This document shows, piece after piece, positions 1 to 7,854 of a DNA stretch of 42,673 nucleotides. Where the stretch lies: assembly GCA_944381085.1 (NCBI GenBank), contig CALWJX010000022.1, positions 1-42,673 of the forward strand, read 5' to 3'. The DNA is from an uncultured Clostridia bacterium. Its GTDB lineage: Bacteria; Bacillota; Clostridia; Oscillospirales; CAG-272. Numbering within the stretch: position 1 is the first letter of the stretch; each line of letters begins with the position of its first letter. Under the pieces are notes generated by a model. The model did not search any database. It had not been told where the DNA came from and saw nothing but the letters and a program-made list of their open reading frames with translations. The position numbers and the translations under genes are program-made.

Positions 1-106
1 AAGACTTCCTGACGCGTATATAACCATATCTTTATTATTTTCAGACTTTTTGGGTCATATCTATTTACAACACAGAATTTTTGATTTTGTATATTAATAA
101 ATTCTC
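1..106. other. AT-rich left edge, no gene seen
   Basis: No open reading frame with a ribosome binding site, no hairpin and no RNA gene is visible before the asnA promoter. It may be the 3' flank of a gene outside the window. Confidence 0.5.
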
Positions 107-135
107 TTGACATGAAAGAGATATTTTGATATAAT
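107..135 (+). promoter_or_regulatory. sigma-A promoter of asnA
   Basis: A perfect TTGACA (107-112) and perfect TATAAT (130-135) are separated by 17 bp. Transcription should begin near 142, giving asnA a short leader of about 35 nt with no room for a riboswitch. Confidence 0.9.
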
Positions 136-176
136 TATTATGTTGTATTACATATGTGAATCTGAAAGGATATGTC

Positions 177-1184
177 ATGAACCGTATATATATTCCGGAA
201 AACTATAAGCCCGCTATGGATGAGTATGATACTCAAAGGGCAATTGCATATATCAAAGAGGTATTTCAGGAGGAATTTTCGACCGCGCTCAATTTAAAGC
301 GGGTTTCGGCTCCGCTTTTTGTAATAGAATCATCCGGTCTCAATGACAATCTTAACGGATATGAGCGCCCGGTGTCATTTGATATTCCCGCCATAGGAAC
401 AAACGCTCAGGTTGTACATTCACTTGCAAAGTGGAAAAGACTTGCGTTAAAGAGATATAATTTCAAGGTTGGAAACGGACTTTACACTGATATGAATGCC
501 ATACGGCGTGACGAGGAGCTTGATAATGTACATTCCATATATGTCGATCAGTGGGATTGGGAGAAAATAATTACCAGAGAGACCAGAAATCTTGAATATC
601 TTAAGCTTATAGTAAGAGAGATTGTGACCGCCATATGTAAGACAAATGAGAGGCTGCATGTGAGATATCCGCAGCTTAGGGTAAAATTGAGTCGGGATGT
701 CTCTTACATAACAACTCAGGAGCTTGAGGATATGTATCCCGAACTCAGCCCAAATGAACGTGAAAATATATATCTTAAGGAGCATAAAACCGCGTTTATA
801 ATGCAGATAGGAGGTAAACTCAAGTCCGGAAAGCCGCATGACGGCAGAGCGCCTGATTATGACGACTGGCAGCTTAACGGCGATCTGTTTTTCTGGGACG
901 ATGTACTCGGTCGCGCTCTTGAAATTTCTTCCATGGGAATCAGAGTAGACGCGGAGTCTTTGGAAAGGCAACTGAAGCTTTCGGGATGCGAAGAGAGAAA
1001 ATCTCTGCCTTTTCATAAGATGCTTCTGAACGACGAGCTTCCGCTTACAATAGGCGGAGGAATCGGACAGTCCAGACTTTGTATGCTTATGCTCGGCTGT
1101 GCCCATATAGGAGAGGTTCAATCCAGCGTCTGGGATGAAGAAACCGTAAGAGAGTGTGAAAAAGCCGGAATCAATCTGCTTTAA
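177..1184 (+). CDS. asnA: aspartate--ammonia ligase AsnA
   Basis: This 335-residue cytoplasmic enzyme makes asparagine from aspartate and free ammonia, using ATP (to AMP and PPi). It has a class II aminoacyl-tRNA synthetase-like fold. The N-terminus, a DxQxAIxxIK-like helix near residue 20, an SGLNDNLNG stretch and the C-terminal [11 protein letters not shown] glycine-rich ATP-site motif fit AsnA along the whole length; E. coli AsnA is 330 residues. An upstream in-frame GTG exists at 156, but GAAAGGA (164-170) is correctly spaced for ATG 177 and lies inside the longer reading, so 177 is chosen. The gene has its own strong promoter and a hairpin after the stop, so it is probably monocistronic. 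I see no operator that would reveal its control. Confidence 0.97.
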   Translation: MNRIYIPENYKPAMDEYDTQRAIAYIKEVFQEEFSTALNLKRVSAPLFVIESSGLNDNLNGYERPVSFDIPAIGTNAQVVHSLAKWKRLALKRYNFKVGNGLYTDMNAIRRDEELDNVHSIYVDQWDWEKIITRETRNLEYLKLIVREIVTAICKTNERLHVRYPQLRVKLSRDVSYITTQELEDMYPELSPNERENIYLKEHKTAFIMQIGGKLKSGKPHDGRAPDYDDWQLNGDLFFWDDVLGRALEISSMGIRVDAESLERQLKLSGCEERKSLPFHKMLLNDELPLTIGGGIGQSRLCMLMLGCAHIGEVQSSVWDEETVRECEKAGINLL

Positions 1185-1207
1185 ATTGAATTGTTTTTTA
1201 AATATAT

Positions 1208-1240
1208 CTGAGACCTCCGGAATATGGCGGTCTCTGTTTT
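1208..1240 (+). terminator. probable terminator of asnA
   Basis: GAGACC (1210-1215) pairs with GGTCTC (1229-1234). A second short CC/GG pairing lies inside after one mismatch, and a TGTTTTG tract follows. The stem is modest but sits 25 nt after the asnA stop. Confidence 0.6.
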
Positions 1241-1354
1241 GCTATCGGATTAATTACCTGTCAAAGTTTTAAAAGCAATTTTGTGTTAAGCATACTTAGA
1301 ATATTGTTTTATTTGTTGGCTTTATTGAATTATCGAATAATTAATATTATCCGC

Positions 1355-1383
1355 TTGATATATCCCTTTAAATGCGATATATT
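1355..1383 (+). promoter_or_regulatory. promoter of the 1411 membrane protein
   Basis: TTGATA (1355-1360) and TATATT (1378-1383) are separated by 17 bp. Each hexamer is one or two mismatches from consensus. The predicted start of transcription near 1390 leaves about 20 nt before the ATG, enough for the GAGAGGTG ribosome binding site. Confidence 0.6.
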
Positions 1384-1410
1384 TAAAACCGAACAGAGAG
1401 GTGACACACG

Positions 1411-1872
1411 ATGAGCAACAAAGAGTTGATTTATAAGTCTTATGATTTCAGGTATTACAGGAGAGGGGTTATCACTTTTTCTGTTCTGTATTCTGTTTTC
1501 GGCATTTTGCTTGCTGTAATGTTCGCTTTACTTGGAAACCCGGAGGGAAGTATAATATTAGCTGTGATTATGCTGATTTTATGCGCGCCGTTAATTGGGT
1601 ATTATGTATATAAGCTTTTGTATGTAAGCAAAAATTCAAGCGGTTACAGGCTTTATAATATTGTATCTGCCGAGATGCATCCGTCCTTTCGCGGACGGAT
1701 GTATTTGACGATTAAACTCAGGGATGATGCCGGTCTTGTTTTTGCCGTTGATTCAAACGGTATATTTTCACCGTATACTGCAAGTGATATTTGTTTTGAC
1801 AGTGAATACAGGAAAAAATCCCGGGTTTTATATGACGATTCCGGCGGCAGACTGTTGGTCTTGTGCGAATGA
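1411..1872 (+). CDS. small two-TM membrane protein, function unknown
   Basis: I do not recognise this 153-residue protein. Two hydrophobic segments (about residues 19-42 and 46-70) form a likely membrane hairpin. They are followed by a soluble C-terminal part of about 80 residues rich in Tyr, Arg and Asp that would face the cytoplasm. The ribosome binding site GAGAGGTG (1397-1403) is well spaced from ATG 1411. It has its own promoter and a T-run hairpin downstream, so it appears to be a single-gene unit. Inside the reading frame, nine bases at 1678-1686 pair perfectly with 1693-1701 across a 6-nt loop, so the mRNA should carry a strong internal hairpin. No catalytic motif is visible. Confidence 0.75.
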   Translation: MSNKELIYKSYDFRYYRRGVITFSVLYSVFGILLAVMFALLGNPEGSIILAVIMLILCAPLIGYYVYKLLYVSKNSSGYRLYNIVSAEMHPSFRGRMYLTIKLRDDAGLVFAVDSNGIFSPYTASDICFDSEYRKKSRVLYDDSGGRLLVLCE

Positions 1873-1937
1873 GGTTTAATTTTCCAAGTCACAATACATG
1901 GTTTTTATTTTGAGAAAAAGTGTTAAAGTTGATAGTA

Positions 1938-1975
1938 TCCTATGGTAGAATTATAAAATGCCATAGGAATTTTTT
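1938..1975 (+). terminator. probable terminator
   Basis: CCTATGG (1939-1945) pairs with CCATAGG (1961-1967) across a 15-nt AT-rich loop. A run of six T (1970-1975) follows. It probably ends transcription of the 1411 gene. Confidence 0.6.
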
Positions 1976-2195
1976 ATACCAATATAATGCCGGTCACAAC
2001 GGTATTTTGCGGGTAATGGGTATTGTACTGTATTATAGAGTGGTTCAAACGCGGCGCAATCCTTTTTACCGGTTTGATTTTGCATTTGAATATACAAAGC
2101 CATGGTTAGTCTGATAAGGATCCGAATGAGATTTATTGGCATAGTCATATTTTTGCGGCTTTAAAAAAGTTTCTCGGAAGGATTTTAAAAAAGCA
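1976..2195. other. gene-free spacer, possible worn gene remnant
   Basis: No reading frame here has a ribosome binding site. A stretch open from about 2108 to 2197 in one frame reads with ordinary protein-like composition (Asp, Lys, His, Trp, Leu) but lacks a start. It follows stops in the neighbouring frames, which could mean a decayed gene or chance. Confidence 0.3.
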
Positions 2196-2224
2196 TTGAC
2201 ATGAAAAATGCAATGGTGTATAAT
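2196..2224 (+). promoter_or_regulatory. sigma-A promoter of the GH78 gene
   Basis: Perfect TTGACA (2196-2201), 17 bp, perfect TATAAT (2219-2224). Transcription should start near 2231, about 28 nt before the ATG. Confidence 0.9.
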
Positions 2225-2258
2225 AAATAAAATTGCGGCTTAAGGGAGGATTTATATT

Positions 2259-4664
2259 ATGGATTTTTTTAAATTTGCGAAGCCGATATTTGTTGATAAT
2301 AAAGACGTTTCCTTGAATTTTCAGGTTGGTTTTTACAGGGAATTTGTATTTGACGCTGCAAAGGATAAAAAAGTTACGGTTTGTGTAACCGCGAAAAATA
2401 TATTCAGGCTATATATAAACGGAAAGACGGTTCTTCACGGACCTGCGCGCACTGCGCACGGATACGCAAGAGTGGACAAGGCGGACATTACCGGATTTTT
2501 GAATAACGGCGTAAATCATATCGCCTGTGAAGTGCTGGAGTACGGGAGAGAGGCTTACGGTCATTATTCCAACGACAGCACGCTTGAGGACGGATTTTTC
2601 ATACTTGAGCTATATGACATAGATATGCGTTCTGTTTTGCATACCGATGAAAATTGGAGTGTATATAGGATAAAACAAAGGATTTCTGTTTCTGAACGGA
2701 TCAGTCACTCAAGAGAGTCGGCGGAGGTATATTATCTTGACTGCGAGTATCGGTCATGGAGAGTTGGGAACGCGGAGTACAAGCCAGCCGTGATTGTCAA
2801 TCCGCAGGCGGAATATCTTCCCCATAACGCGCTTCGCGCTACTCTTTATGAGCACGACGCCGAAAATATTGTTGAATTCGGATTCTGCGAGATTGACAAA
2901 AATTATATATATGAACCGTCATTTTATGAGGCTTCATATCCGGAGATATATAAGAATCTTCCCGAAAGAACTCTTTATGAATGTCAGGCTACGGTTGAGC
3001 ACACCGGGGCGGACATAACCTGTAAGAGGGGAGAGGGTATTGAACTGTGCGGCGACGGGGACAAATATATTTTGTTTGATATGAGGGCGTCATTCGTCGG
3101 ATTTCCCTATATTGAGGTTGAGACAGAACGTGAAGGCATTATAGATTTGATTCCCACTGAGCTTCTGTCGCTTCAGGGCAAAGATTTTTACGGAAGCGAC
3201 TGCATAACGAGACTTCATGTTAAAAGCGGCAAAACCGAATTTTGCGCGCTTGAACCCACGCTCTGCAGATATTTCAAGATATATTTCAGAAATACCGGCA
3301 AGGTTAAGATAATACGCGCAGGCATCAAGGAGTATTTTTATCCTGATGAGAACAGATCTTCGTTTATGTGTTCGGATGACGATATAAATCGGCTGTATGA
3401 TGCGGCAAAAAGAACTTTGCTTCTCAATACTATGGATATATTTATGGATTGTCCGCAGAGAGAACGCGGAGGCTGGCTGTGTGATTCTTTGTGGTCGGGG
3501 AGAGCGGCGGCTCTGATGCTTTCGGACGACAGGGTAGAGCGTGAGTTTATCGAAAACTTTTTGCTGACTGACCCGGATAAAATGTATTATTCAATTTTTC
3601 CGGAGGCATACCCCGGCAATAAAAAAGATTACAGGGAATGTGCCGGGCTTATAAACTGGTCATTTTGGCTCATGTGCGAATTTTGCGAATTTGTGTATCG
3701 CACAGGGGATATGAATTTCGCAAATACATATTATAAAAGAGTAGAAGCCTTTGTAAACGGTATGTTGAAGTTAAAAGGAAGTAATCAATTGATTGAAAAT
3801 CTCAATTGGTTGTTTATAGATTGGTCATGCTCAAACAACGCTGACTATCAAAGACCGATATCTGTTCCTGCCAATATTCTTTTTGCATATACCTTAAAAT
3901 CATTGGGAGAACTGTATGATAATAAAGAGTGGCTGAAGATTGCCGGAGAGATGAAGAATACGTTAAAAGAAGCGCTTGTGGGTTATACAAATTCCGAGGT
4001 GAAAGTCATATCGGATAACCTCAGGTATGTCAACGGAAAACTGTGTCAGACAGATAAATATTCCGAAGCGGCGCTTTATACCGATCTGTGGTGCAACCTT
4101 TTTGAGGTTGGCGAAAACAAATCGCTTGACGCTTATGTAAGAGATTGCATGGGACCCGCGCCAAAGTATATTCCCGCGCCCTATATAGGCAGGAGCGGAC
4201 TGTTTATCGGTCTGTGTATAAGGCTTGACATGCTGTCCAGACGCGGGTATTATGACAAGCTGTATGAGGATATTCTCGCGATATGTATGCCGCAGCTAAA
4301 GGAGGGTCCGGGAACGCTTTGGGAGAATGAGGTTTCAAACACTTCATCCAGATGTCACGGGTTTATGTCGCATATCGGAGTGCATTTTATGAGGGATATT
4401 TTGGGGATGGGGATGGAAAATAAGCTTGAAAAACAAATAAAAATCGCTCCTCACCCGTGTAATTTGCGTTGGGCAAGAGGAACACATGAGATTGACGGGG
4501 AGATATTGTCGCTTTCCTGGTCGGTTTCGGATGACGGATTTGAACTGAAAGCTACGGTCCCTAAGGCTTACGGCTACACAGTAGAGCTGCCGGCAAGCAT
4601 ACTTGCAATGGGAAGGGAGAACATACATGTCGAGGTCAACGGGAAAAAGATCTGCTTTAGCTGA
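2259..4664 (+). CDS. alpha-L-rhamnosidase-like glycoside hydrolase, family GH78
   Basis: This 801-residue protein should release terminal L-rhamnose from plant or microbial glycosides. There is no signal peptide, so it would act in the cytoplasm on imported oligosaccharides. The N-terminal beta domain (residues about 25-100) has the family's LYINGK and GPAR blocks. The (alpha/alpha)6 catalytic domain begins near residue 365. D397, E402 and D409 (in MDCPQRERGGWLCD) match the spacing of D567, E572 and D579 in Bacillus RhaB, and E689 in the LWENE motif fits the later glutamate E841. A short C-terminal beta domain follows. GGGAGGA (2244-2250) serves ATG 2259. No transporter or rhamnose-metabolism gene is adjacent, so the true substrate is not shown by context. 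GH78 assignment is firm; strict rhamnose specificity is inferred. Confidence 0.8.
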   Translation: MDFFKFAKPIFVDNKDVSLNFQVGFYREFVFDAAKDKKVTVCVTAKNIFRLYINGKTVLHGPARTAHGYARVDKADITGFLNNGVNHIACEVLEYGREAYGHYSNDSTLEDGFFILELYDIDMRSVLHTDENWSVYRIKQRISVSERISHSRESAEVYYLDCEYRSWRVGNAEYKPAVIVNPQAEYLPHNALRATLYEHDAENIVEFGFCEIDKNYIYEPSFYEASYPEIYKNLPERTLYECQATVEHTGADITCKRGEGIELCGDGDKYILFDMRASFVGFPYIEVETEREGIIDLIPTELLSLQGKDFYGSDCITRLHVKSGKTEFCALEPTLCRYFKIYFRNTGKVKIIRAGIKEYFYPDENRSSFMCSDDDINRLYDAAKRTLLLNTMDIFMDCPQRERGGWLCDSLWSGRAAALMLSDDRVEREFIENFLLTDPDKMYYSIFPEAYPGNKKDYRECAGLINWSFWLMCEFCEFVYRTGDMNFANTYYKRVEAFVNGMLKLKGSNQLIENLNWLFIDWSCSNNADYQRPISVPANILFAYTLKSLGELYDNKEWLKIAGEMKNTLKEALVGYTNSEVKVISDNLRYVNGKLCQTDKYSEAALYTDLWCNLFEVGENKSLDAYVRDCMGPAPKYIPAPYIGRSGLFIGLCIRLDMLSRRGYYDKLYEDILAICMPQLKEGPGTLWENEVSNTSSRCHGFMSHIGVHFMRDILGMGMENKLEKQIKIAPHPCNLRWARGTHEIDGEILSLSWSVSDDGFELKATVPKAYGYTVELPASILAMGRENIHVEVNGKKICFS

Positions 4665-4704
4665 CAATTGTTTTTAAGATCGCTTCGGATAAAATAATCA
4701 AAAA

Positions 4705-4790
4705 GGAGGGCTTTTGCCCTCCGCGGAGGATGACAGGAGCTTTTCTCCTTGACACCACCCGCCTTTTGAAAAAGGCGGGTGAAATCTTTT
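4705..4790 (+). terminator. three tandem hairpins ending in a strong terminator
   Basis: Three stem-loops follow in a row: GGAGGGC/GCCCTCC (4705-4722), AGGAG/CTCCT (4735-4749), and an 11-bp stem starting CACCCGCC (4756-4766 with 4771-4781). The last is followed by AAATCTTTTTT and is a classic intrinsic terminator. The first two have no T-run and are unexplained. Confidence 0.85.
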
Positions 4791-4876
4791 TTGTATTATT
4801 TTAGTGAATTGACTTTTTTGACAAGCCGGAGTTGCCTCAAGTTTAGAAATTGTTTCTGTTTGAACGGCAGACCGTA

Positions 4877-4918
4877 AAAAAACACTTGCTTACCCATAGC
4901 GGTATGGCAAGTGTTTTT
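4877..4918. terminator. bidirectional terminator between converging genes
   Basis: AAAAACACTTGC (4878-4889) pairs over 12 bp with 4907-4918, and the loop closes further with TACC/GGTA. The A-run on the left and T-run on the right let it stop transcription from the GH78 gene (plus) and from greA (minus). Confidence 0.85.
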
Positions 4919-5122
4919 GTTGAGCCGTTACATGAAAATTTCCCTGAAAATCAATCTGAAACAACCACTTTATTTAAATCATAAATATGTATAATTGTGT
5001 CAGACTTTAAAAAGCTTAGTTATAAAATGAGAAACGTCTTTAAATTTCAGTGAAAAATAAGCTAAAATCCTACTACTAAGCCAATCGGTAAGCGGCTGAA
5101 AATTTGCCGAACAGAATCCTTT
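4919..5122. other. intergenic, nothing recognised
   Basis: AT-rich sequence between the bidirectional terminator and the greA stop codon. I see no reading frame with a ribosome binding site and no clear hairpin. Confidence 0.5.
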
Positions 5123-5626
5123 TTAATATGTGCTTATCGGTATGCTTTCGTCGTCCTCGCCCTTTGTGATTTTTTTGATGACTATATAGTAGCTGTAGCT
5201 GTCGTTGACTTTAACACATATCCTGTCGCCTACATGTTTACCCATTATGGCTTTGCCGAGCGGAGATTCTTTGCTTAAGAGTCCTTTTAACGAATCCTGT
5301 CTGAGTGTGGTTACGAGCTTTCTTTCTACAACCTCATCGTCCTCTTCGATATAATAAGCGACGGTATCAAATAGTCCAACCTCGTCATTCTTTGATGAGA
5401 CCTTGATGACCTTGGCTGTAGCTATCATGTTTTTAAGATATCTGATGCGGCTTTCGTTTTTGTTTTTCTCTCTTTTTGCCTCTTTATACTCGGCGTTTTC
5501 GCTCAGATCTCCGAACTCGCGCGTGCGCTGTACTTCCGCCAAGAGCTGCGGACGAAGCTGAGTGCAACGGTAATCAATTTCTTCCTGCATTTTTTTAATA
5601 TCAACCGCGGTTAACTCGTCATGCAT
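5123..5626 (-). CDS. greA: transcription elongation factor GreA
   Basis: GreA enters the secondary channel of RNA polymerase and stimulates cleavage of backtracked transcripts. The 167-residue protein has the N-terminal coiled coil (about residues 5-75) with the signature GDLSENAEYKEAKREK at 39-54. Tip acids D40 and E43 match E. coli D41 and E44. The C-terminal FKBP-like domain ends with the SPLGKAIMGKHVGD block. It is slightly longer than the usual 158 residues, and the C-terminus runs past the normal end. On the minus strand AAAGGA lies about 8 nt before the ATG. It lies downstream of tRNA-Arg, from which it is separated by a terminator; I did not find a convincing promoter of its own. Confidence 0.93.
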   Translation of the reverse strand: MHDELTAVDIKKMQEEIDYRCTQLRPQLLAEVQRTREFGDLSENAEYKEAKREKNKNESRIRYLKNMIATAKVIKVSSKNDEVGLFDTVAYYIEEDDEVVERKLVTTLRQDSLKGLLSKESPLGKAIMGKHVGDRICVKVNDSYSYYIVIKKITKGEDDESIPISTY

Positions 5627-5691
5627 GACTATTATCCTTTCTTATTTTTTTAAGTACTTTTGAATTAAAAATCGGATTTTCCGGTATATGT

Positions 5692-5738
5692 AAAAAATAA
5701 TCCGAACACTTTACCGTTCTTTGCAAAGAGTTCAGATT
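5692..5738 (-). terminator. terminator of tRNA-Arg
   Basis: On the minus strand a 9-bp stem (5730-5738 with 5699-5707, one G-U pair) is followed by six T after a short TTA. The loop can form a small extra hairpin. It begins 8 nt beyond the tRNA CCA end. Confidence 0.75.
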
Positions 5739-5746
5739 ATAATTTC

Positions 5747-5823
5747 TGGCGCGCCGTAAGGGATTCGAACCCCCGACCTTTTGGTTCGTAGCCAAACACT
5801 CTATCCGGCTGAGCTAACGGCGC
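5747..5823 (-). tRNA. tRNA-Arg (anticodon ACG)
   Basis: This 77-nt gene folds fully. The 7-bp acceptor stem is GCGCCGT with ACGGCGC. The D arm is closed by GCTC/GAGT, the anticodon stem is TTTGG/CCAAA around loop CTACGAA, and the T arm carries TTCGAAT. The anticodon ACG reads CGU, and CGC/CGA after A34 deamination to inosine. Discriminator G and the 3' CCA are encoded (5747-5750). A strong promoter lies just upstream and a terminator just downstream. Confidence 0.97.
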
Positions 5824-5842
5824 AATTTATTTGTACTAATAT

Positions 5843-5870
5843 ATTATATCACAAATTTCGGTATTGTCAA
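5843..5870 (-). promoter_or_regulatory. promoter of tRNA-Arg
   Basis: On the minus strand TTGACA (5870-5865) and TATAAT (5848-5843) are 16 bp apart. TG one base before the -10 gives an extended -10 element. Transcription would begin about 13 nt before the mature 5' end. Confidence 0.85.
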
Positions 5871-5970
5871 TAGTTTTTTTGAAAATATTTTATCTGTGCG
5901 GTATTTTCCTGCGGTTATTGTAATATTTCAATTGCGATCGGCTGATGGGCTGATGGTAAAATTTTTAAAG

Positions 5971-5996
5971 CAGACCGGCTGAATTCAGCCGGTCTG
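5971..5996. terminator. perfect palindromic terminator of the CBM9-like gene
   Basis: An 11-bp perfect stem (5971-5981 with 5986-5996) closes on AATT. It lies 14 nt beyond the stop of the minus-strand exported protein. The tail is CTTTAAAAATTTT on that strand, not an unbroken T-run, so efficiency is uncertain. Confidence 0.65.
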
Positions 5997-6010
5997 AAAA
6001 TATCAATTAA

Positions 6011-7150
6011 TTATTTTCTTTTCTTAATAACAACTGCGGCGCCGAGCGCGGAAACAATTGCGATTGCTCCGATTCCGGCAACCGATTTACATCCGGATTC
6101 TTCGGGAGCATCGGTTTCTTCGCTTGTTCCTGCGGTGGTAGGAGCTTCGGTTGTTTCATCGTCGTCATCTTCGGACGTATCGCTCTCTCCCTCGGGAGCC
6201 GTGGTGGGTTCCTCCGTCGGAGCGTCGGTCGTAGGTTCTTTTGTTTCAACCGAAATAGCTACATCTTCATCCGATATAACCTTCAGAATGATTCCGGCGC
6301 TTTCAGGCCAGAATCCTGTGCTCGCGTCAGACATCTGTCCGTACTCTTCAATCGTACCTGCGGCGAATATCAGATTTTCAGCAGTTGTACCGTCTTCATT
6401 TTCAACATGCTCGCGGTCAAGATAGCAAACAAGCGCGCCGAGCTTGAGTTCGGTGTTGGGACCGAGATTCAATTCAAAGCCATCAGTGGAGTATCCGTTC
6501 CACTCAAGCTTATCGAAAGCCTGATTGTAAAGCATCTGCCATGAAAGCGCAAGCTCCGCGCCCCAACCGTTGGCAAGTTCGGTACAAGCGCCTTTTACGT
6601 ATACGACTCCATCGTATTCCTGACCTGCCCAGTAAACGCCGTCGTTTGCATCGCTTTCATTAACCGTTACCGCCATCTGACCGTCTTCACGGCGTGCGAA
6701 TGAATAGAAAACAGCTCTGTTGAAAGCTTCCTCGGCGGCAAATTTCTCATTGAAGTCAAGCTGAATCTGGAAAGCGTCAAAGCCGTAGGTTCCCTCTGTC
6801 TCGCTGGAAGGCGCTATAGACTTTGTGGAGTCGGTAATGTTGAACGCGATATAAAGATATTCAGCGTCAGCGGCAAAATATGTAGTGATGGAAAAATCGT
6901 CGGGCATTGTTCCGGTCCAAGCCTGCATGTTCAGCGCGTCAATTTCGTTTGATTTAATGCCGGCTTCCGTCCAGTCGTTGAACTGACCGTCAAATGTAAT
7001 TTTAGATGAAAGCTCGCTATCGTAGGTTATAGTTATATCTCCGAAAGCCGCCCATCCTGCGGGTGCCTCTTCGTCCGCCGCAAACGCGCATACCGAAAAT
7101 ACTGATATGAGCATTACGACACAGAGACCCCATGTCAAAACCTTTTTCAT
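6011..7150 (-). CDS. exported CBM9/DOMON-like protein with C-terminal membrane anchor
   Basis: This 379-residue protein has a signal peptide (residues 1-24, with AFA before the mature end). A beta-sandwich domain resembles the CBM9-like domain seen in secreted carbohydrate-active proteins: ITFDGQFNDWTEA near residue 50, then LYIAFNITD and FDAFQIQLDF. After about residue 300 comes a Thr/Glu/Pro/Asp-rich linker. The protein ends in a short tail: SGCKS, a hydrophobic span and KKRK. It would be held on the cell surface with the sandwich outside. No catalytic residues are visible, so binding of glycans is inferred. ATG 7150 is preceded by GGAGG at 8 nt; an in-frame TTG at 7165 overlaps that site and is rejected. 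A perfect palindrome follows the stop. Confidence 0.75.
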   Translation of the reverse strand: MKKVLTWGLCVVMLISVFSVCAFAADEEAPAGWAAFGDITITYDSELSSKITFDGQFNDWTEAGIKSNEIDALNMQAWTGTMPDDFSITTYFAADAEYLYIAFNITDSTKSIAPSSETEGTYGFDAFQIQLDFNEKFAAEEAFNRAVFYSFARREDGQMAVTVNESDANDGVYWAGQEYDGVVYVKGACTELANGWGAELALSWQMLYNQAFDKLEWNGYSTDGFELNLGPNTELKLGALVCYLDREHVENEDGTTAENLIFAAGTIEEYGQMSDASTGFWPESAGIILKVISDEDVAISVETKEPTTDAPTEEPTTAPEGESDTSEDDDDETTEAPTTAGTSEETDAPEESGCKSVAGIGAIAIVSALGAAVVIKKRK

Positions 7151-7185
7151 GTTTTTATCCTCCAAGTAAAATGATTTTACAGCAT

Positions 7186-7199
7186 TGCAAACGCTGTTT
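7186..7199 (-). promoter_or_regulatory. possible catabolite (cre-like) operator
   Basis: The 14 bases match the CcpA/LacI-type consensus TGWAARCGYTWWCW at 11 positions on the plus strand. They lie inside a looser palindrome ACAGC...GCTGT, 36-49 bp before the ATG of the CBM9-like gene. Three mismatches keep this tentative. Confidence 0.3.
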
Positions 7200-7748
7200 T
7201 GGATGTACCTATCATATCGTATTTTTGTGAACTCAATTTAATTCTTGTGTGACGATTATGTAAATGTTAAATGCCTCGTGGTTAAACTGCACAAAAAGCT
7301 CGAAGCCTCCTTGTATGATGTAAACAAAGGAAAATTTTGGATAAATATTCCTTGGCAGGTTTGATTATTGACCAAATACAATAAAAGAGGTTGATTTTGA
7401 TGCTAAACCGGTCAATTTCGGCATATATAATACATAACTTATACATCCGAACCTTTTGAATAAATTTGTTTTGATTTATAATCCGGAATTTAAATAAGAT
7501 TTTAAAAAACATTTCTTTTGTAAAAAGTCATAATATTTTGTGTAAATTGCTTTTTGACCTGTTTTTTGTATTTGATATCCGTTTAATATGATTTCTGTGG
7601 TTTTTCCTATCTTTTGTATTGACATCGGCGAATTTTTAATCTGCTTGTTATGAGGTGTTATGCTTACCAACAATTATATTCGGCTTTTGTTTATTTGTGA
7701 ATTGATTTTTTCAAAGATCAATTGTTTTTTTATAAAAACCGAAAATTA
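7200..7748. other. about 550 bp AT-rich region without a supported gene
   Basis: Only short reading frames occur and none has a ribosome binding site or a recognisable protein. A weak -10-like TATGAT (minus, 7216-7211) could belong to the CBM9-like gene. Nothing else is identified. Confidence 0.5.
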
Positions 7749-7848
7749 ACAAAATTAAGATGCCGCGCCGCGGGAGACCTGATTTTTCCGGTAGGGAGTA
7801 CAGATCTCCCGCCTAAAAGATTGAATGGAGGAGGTTAGCCCATATTGA
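7749..7848 (-). repeat. dispersed intergenic repeat, copy E (minus orientation)
   Basis: Read on the minus strand it has the same order as the plus-strand copies: ATTCAAT and a T-run, GGCGGGAGA, a loop with TGTA, CTCCC, CCGGAAAAATCA, a G+C-rich stretch, then CATCTTAATTTTGTTA. It lies just beyond the stop of the papain-fold gene at 7855 and in the same direction as that gene. Confidence 0.7.
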
Positions 7849-7854
7849 ACGGCT

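Noticed and set aside
447..1121. 224-codon minus-strand frame opposite asnA
   Set aside because: Shadow of a secure gene; no ribosome binding site and no recognisable domain.
1920..2114. 64-codon frame between the 1411 and GH78 genes
   Set aside because: No ribosome binding site, and it begins across a terminator hairpin. A remnant is possible, but I cannot support a gene.
7282..7673. Two short overlapping minus-strand frames in the 7200-7748 gap
   Set aside because: Neither has a ribosome binding site or promoter; composition is Ile/Lys/Phe-rich as expected from AT-rich non-coding DNA.
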